From the NCBI RefSeq assembly GCF_002127325.2, contig NC_035433.2:86917350-86981349 (forward strand): a stretch of 64,000 nucleotides of DNA. Reading direction: 5' to 3'. Shown here piece after piece: positions 59,861 through 64,000 of the stretch (its first letter is position 1; every line of letters begins with the position of its first letter). The DNA comes from Helianthus annuus. Its lineage: Eukaryota > Streptophyta > Magnoliopsida > Asterales > Asteraceae. Position numbers and translations under genes: made by a program. The notes beneath the pieces are model-generated. The model was not told the origin of the DNA. It searched no databases and saw nothing but the letters and a program-made list of their open reading frames with translations.

Positions 59861-60477
59861 TATATACTTCTCATTATAATATTATTTATATGATTTTCTA
59901 TATCATATTACCTTCATTGTTTATATTACCTAATGTGTTATATAACAGCTACAATTTTTAGTTTCCTTTTACCCCAACTATTCAATAAATTTTTTTTGCT
60001 ATCTTATATTAACTAAATAAAAAATTAATATTAAATCTTATCATACTTTAAACGTCGAATAAAATACTTCTATTTTTCTAATAAAATATTATCCTTAAAT
60101 TTAAATTGTTAATTTAATAGATTTTTAAATAGCCAAATTATTTATCACCAAAACCAAACTTTGTGTTAATATATTATTTATTTTTATTTTCATTATTAAA
60201 AAGATTTTTATATTGATTTATTACATAATTTTTAAACAAATTGTATATAACTTTCAATATTACTTTATATATAAAATTAGATTTATCACGGTTTTTTTTA
60301 ATATAATTTATATTTTATCACTCAAATAGCTGCTTATTTACTTCTTGAATAACATGTTTGACCACTATATCTTCTTTTCAATAATCATCTCCGTAATCAC
60401 CATATCTATGGCGTATCGAGTATATCCATTAGTTTTTTTAAATATAATTTTCTTATTAATTGGTATATAAAATAATA

Positions 60478-60760
60478 TTTATTCAACCCGTGTAATACAC
60501 GAGGGTTTTTTAAAGATATAACTTTTTTTTATTATTTGGTAAACAATATTATATTTATTCAACCCGTATAATACACATGGTTTTAAAGATATAACTTTTT
60601 TTATTTTGTATATAAAATTACATTTATTCAACCCGTACAATACATATGGTTCTTATAGATATAACTTTTTATTGTTTAACATATAAAATTACATTTATTC
60701 AAACCATCCAATAAATGTGGTTTTTAAAGATATATTGTTTTATTATCTAACTTATAATAA
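60478..60760. repeat. Tandem repeat, about 70 bp, with CCCGTATAATACACG hairpin
   Basis: Units begin TTTATTCAACCCGT near 60478, 60554, 60623 and 60694; a fifth copy is at 61475. Each contains a small hairpin such as CCCGTGTAATACACGAGG, like the 3' hairpin of plant Helitrons. Confidence 0.65.
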
Positions 60761-60861
60761 AAGACTCCAAATAATGCCACATGGCGTTCTCTCCTTCAAC
60801 CTCATAAATTTTATTTATATTTGTTTAAAAAAATTCTTTTAATATTAATATTAATTAATAA

Positions 60862-60864
<3 letters not shown>

Positions 60865-60904
<40 letters not shown>
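60865..60904. repeat. (AT)n microsatellite
   Basis: About 40 bp of uninterrupted alternating A and T. Confidence 0.95.
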
Positions 60905-60907
<3 letters not shown>

Positions 60908-61456
60908 TTATTTTTATCATTATCTAAAATTAATAAATAACTTCAATTTTGCAATTTAGACCCTTTGTTTTTTTACTTTTAACCCAAAGTTTTTCATCTT
61001 TTGCAATTTAATCCCATATCTTTTTTATTTTCAATTTTGGTCCACCATACTTTTCATCTTTCCCAAGTTTTTCGTTTCGTTCTAAATTTGTGAGTCGACC
61101 GCAACGTGCGCGTGGGGTTCAACATTTTTTCGTATATTTTTTCCCGTTTGACTGGCCCGTCACGTCACATCTATTTTTCTGCGTTTCACAAGTTCGTCTA
61201 ACACGCGGGTCCTGGATGGACTTAGTTATTTTTTCTATGTTTTACGTGTCGGTTTAATTTCTCAACAATGAGCGTTCGTGATTCAAAGATTTTACGTCCG
61301 TTTTTCGCTCGGCGTTATTTTTTCCCCGTTTTTATTTATTTTGTTTTTACGAGCTTTTACGGTGTCGGTGGTCGCTGACAATGGTATAGTATTACTACCA
61401 TTTAACACAATTTTATGACAACCGCTGTCCGCTGCAACGCAGAGGCTTAATACTAG

Positions 61457-62400
61457 TATAGTATATAAAATTCATTTATTCAACCCGTATAATAAACGCG
61501 GTTATAACCTAGTAAGGTTCTAAAATAAGTTTGATGGGTCACACAGAGATAAGATTTGTTCTCCGTCTCAACAAAAGATTACTCAGAAAAAAATAATGAG
61601 TTTCCATGCCTCATAAGAGATTTCAGGCCACCCAGGTGAACCTGTCTGCTTCCCAGGGTATAACACCCAAAGCAGATTGTATTGTCAGGGATAGCCAAAC
61701 ACTTGAAAAATGACCTGAAACAAGAGGGCAAAAAAAAAAAAAAAAAAACTAGGGAATTCGTTAGTGTTTGTGGGTGGTGTCTAGACCATACGAAATCACT
61801 GGTTTTATGTGTGTTTTTCACAAGACACATAGTCTAGTATGTATGAACCAAATGATCTAGTAAAAATTAAAGTCTGAGTTTAATTTAAATTTTAATTGTA
61901 ATTGTAATGAACTCATCATTACTACCAGAACTTGATCAAAACCCATCCAGTGAGAAATCAAAAAGTCTTGACTACACACTGAGCCAAGCCACAGACTCGA
62001 GTCGCACCCAAAAATAGTAAAGGTAGTTCGGGGCGATGCGAGCGTACAAAATGCGCCATCAAAACATCACATTACGCTCTCTTCCTAGTGCCTTGTTGGG
62101 TCTTGGCTGTCACCGAGTGTGAGTTGTCACATAGGAATATCCTTTTAAGGGCCCCTCCCCATCTTTGCAAAATTTAGGTGGATCATTGAATTCCCATTTG
62201 GCCTTGATGGATGTCTTTTATTTGTTTTTAAAATTTAAATCGGCCCTCTTTCTTGCGTCTCCTAATGTCTATTTCGAAACATGTTTTTACAAGGTTAATT
62301 TTTTTTCTTTTTTTTTTAAATTTTTGAACGTGATATGCTCGCTCCTCATGTATCATAACTTCACAAGTGGGCAAAACGGCAAAACCTTGCCTTGTTAACA
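61457..62400. other. Intergenic; no gene recognised
   Basis: An 83-codon minus-strand frame at 61579-61830 contains a few peptide-like stretches (CLAIPDNTICFGCYTLGS) but I recognise no family and no introns. A poly-A run lies at 61730-61748. Nothing else is called. Confidence 0.4.
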
Positions 62401-62525
62401 CAAAGGGTGTTTTTTTAAATGGGAAATTTCTTTTATATCTGTCGTCTGTGGGACTTGAACCCAAGACCTCCCCCTCCTAAGGTGTTTAAAGGTTTTGTCT
62501 TTATCAACGGACCACTACTGTGACA
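62400..62525 (-). mobile_element. tRNA-derived SINE-like sequence
   Basis: On the minus strand TGGTCCGTTGATAAAG resembles an RNA polymerase III A box and GGGTTCAAGTCCC a B box, spaced as in a tRNA-derived SINE head. The tail and duplication are not resolved. Alternative: a tRNA pseudogene. Confidence 0.4.
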
Positions 62526-62779
62526 ACTGGCACTTTTCCATGCATTCCGTACAATAATTTGACAGTAATCTGTGCTTTAATGATTGTGCTTGATCTAGTT
62601 TACAAGACGAATAAACTTCTGATTTCTGTTATATACATATAATGGCATTTCATGTTGCAAGACTTTTATCATTACTACATGCAACACGATATAGTTCTAT
62701 TAATGCACAGAACAGAATTGGCACAGTTATCAGACAAACTAGAAGCACTGACGAGAGTTCAGTACTTTGACAGACATGA

Positions 62780-64000
62780 TGTTAAGACACAAAATAAGCC
62801 CCAGGACCAAGTATTACACTAGGATAGATTGTAGGAACGTAGGGGTTACAGAACTGCCCTCCTAGTGATGATATAGGTGCCGGAAAGTGCCAGAAACACA
62901 CTAAAACTGCAGAATTCTGTAGTAAATAAACAAATTCAGCAATTTTCAGCAGTTTAACATCTAAATATAATGCAGAAAAGTGGTTTAATGGTCCAGAATA
63001 CTTTCCTAAGTGTCGAGAATCGAAACTGTCATAAAATACAACATAAAGCACACTAAACTGCGCAATTTAGCACTTTAACGAACAATAACGAAACAAACAA
63101 CCGGACACTATCCGAAACACCAAAATTCAACTAGAAGCATTGTCTTGATGCTAACAAGCTAGTTATGATCACTAAACATCATATTACACCTCTAAACATC
63201 TAAACACCTTAAACCCTAAATTAACACTTAGAATGTAACTAACATGTAACTAATAGTTGGAAACTAACCAAGACCCCCCCCCCATTATGGACGGTTAACA
63301 AGTGGGTCCCACACTTGATTTTTTTTATATTTTATAAGATCTTGTAGAGAATATGCTAAACATGAGATACCTTATGCCATCCTAATGTTGGTGAATTTTT
63401 ATAAAAACCCAAGGATCTTAACTCACTTCATCTTCCATCATCATCAACACCCTCCTTCTTCTTCTTCTTCCCCTCTACTCACGGCCACCATACTCCCACC
63501 ATAACCCACCATTTTCAATCAATCTCCATCCAATCCATGGTGCTTCTAAGGTGTAAGGAGCCTATCTAAGAAGGTTGCAAGCAATGGAACTTGAAGGACC
63601 TTCACCATTTGCTTTTATCCACTCTATTTCTTCTCTTGATCATCCTAGCCTTGTGCTAGTAGTAAGACTCTTGTGGTCTCATTTTACTTCATGTTATGTT
63701 GGTTAAAAGATGATACAAGTTGCTAAACATAAAGATCATGAAGAAACATAAGCATAAACATGAACATAAAGCTCTAAAACATGAAGATCAAGTTGTTTTA
63801 AGTGGATGTAGTGTACTTGAATATTGATCTCTTGTGTTTATGATGTTGATAATCATAAGAACCTTGCTAGATGATGATTAAACACATGATCTAGCAAGTA
63901 TAAGGATAGATCTTGAGAAAATCATAATGTTCATCCTCTATGTAAACATGAACTTGAACAATGAAGTTGTTTTTATGTATAATGAAGTATGAAACATGTT
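62780..64000 (+). mobile_element. Possible start of an LTR, running off the window
   Basis: TGTTAAGACACAAAATAAGC starts a block that has a clear TATA-like TTTTTATAAAAACCC near 63398-63412, then C/T-rich DNA (CTTCTTCTTCTTCCCC near 63454), as in an LTR promoter with an RNA start. A second LTR, primer site or coding part would be outside the window, so this may instead be the promoter and leader of a gene further right. Confidence 0.3.

Larger units (their letters stand above)
57912..61456 (+). mobile_element. Helitron-like element, degenerate, with nested MULE
   Basis: It starts A/TCTATACTCTATAC...TATATAAAG, like plant Helitron 5' ends, and ends GCAACGCAGAGGCTTAATACTAG followed by T (parts: GCTGCAACGCAGAGG and CTAG), the usual 3' form with CTRR and A-T insertion site. 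No Rep/helicase coding is visible, so it would be non-autonomous. The 1.6-kb element at 58038-59661 is inside. Several Helitron-like repeats in the interior suggest that more than one copy is merged. Confidence 0.4.

Noticed and set aside
61579..61830. 83-codon minus-strand frame
   Set aside because: No family recognised, poly-Phe from a poly-A run in the middle, no gene context.

Overview
This window looks like nuclear DNA of a flowering plant. It has AT-rich intergenic DNA, many-intron genes of plant-specific type (a RIC-type CRIB protein and a plant GLTP1-like lipid-transfer protein), Athila and Tekay/Del-type Ty3/gypsy retrotransposons, and dense MULE- and hAT-like foldback MITEs. The style of the retroelements suggests a eudicot, perhaps Asteraceae; that is a guess from memory and was not tested.

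Left half (1-32053): a four-element nest of LTR retrotransposons, all on the minus strand. Element C (Tekay/Del-like chromovirus; 5' LTR 29325-32053, gag-pol 28233-23539, 3' LTR remnant 23263-23447) was invaded in its 3' LTR by element B (Athila-like; 5' LTR 21584-23262, polyprotein 21192-8550, ATHILA-type extra ORF 7768-6627, 3' LTR remnant 4584-4705). B was then invaded twice: in its 3' LTR by element A (LTR 1190-4583, gag start 1013-1, rest beyond the window), and in its gag-like ORF by element D (12451-20753). D has two 2044-bp LTRs, a 5-bp target duplication and no coding capacity. A, C and D have initiator-Met tRNA primer sites; B has an Asp tRNA site. All visible coding regions are broken.

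Middle (32054-37200): intergenic DNA with a direct duplication, a possible Helitron remnant, a 22-bp perfect inverted repeat, and two MULE-type elements with exact 9-bp target duplications.

Gene island (about 37.2-53.7 kb), three plus-strand genes: a TBC-domain Rab GTPase-activating protein (CDS 38752-45763, 11 coding exons, 422 aa), a GLTP1-type glycolipid transfer protein (49851-51969, 6 coding exons, 209 aa) and a RIC-type CRIB effector of ROP GTPases (52821-53670, 4 exons, 161 aa). Introns of the first two are packed with foldback elements; in the TBC gene these make up about half of the intronic DNA between start and stop codons.

Right end (53.7-64 kb): intergenic DNA with two more long-TIR MULE-type elements (exact 9-bp duplications), a Helitron-like unit, tandem AT-rich repeats, a tRNA-derived SINE-like piece, and what may be the start of another LTR.

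The most unusual pattern is that all four retroelements carry their own private array of GC-rich palindromes just upstream of a TATA-like box; in A, B and C that box is the identical 10-mer CTATAAATAG.
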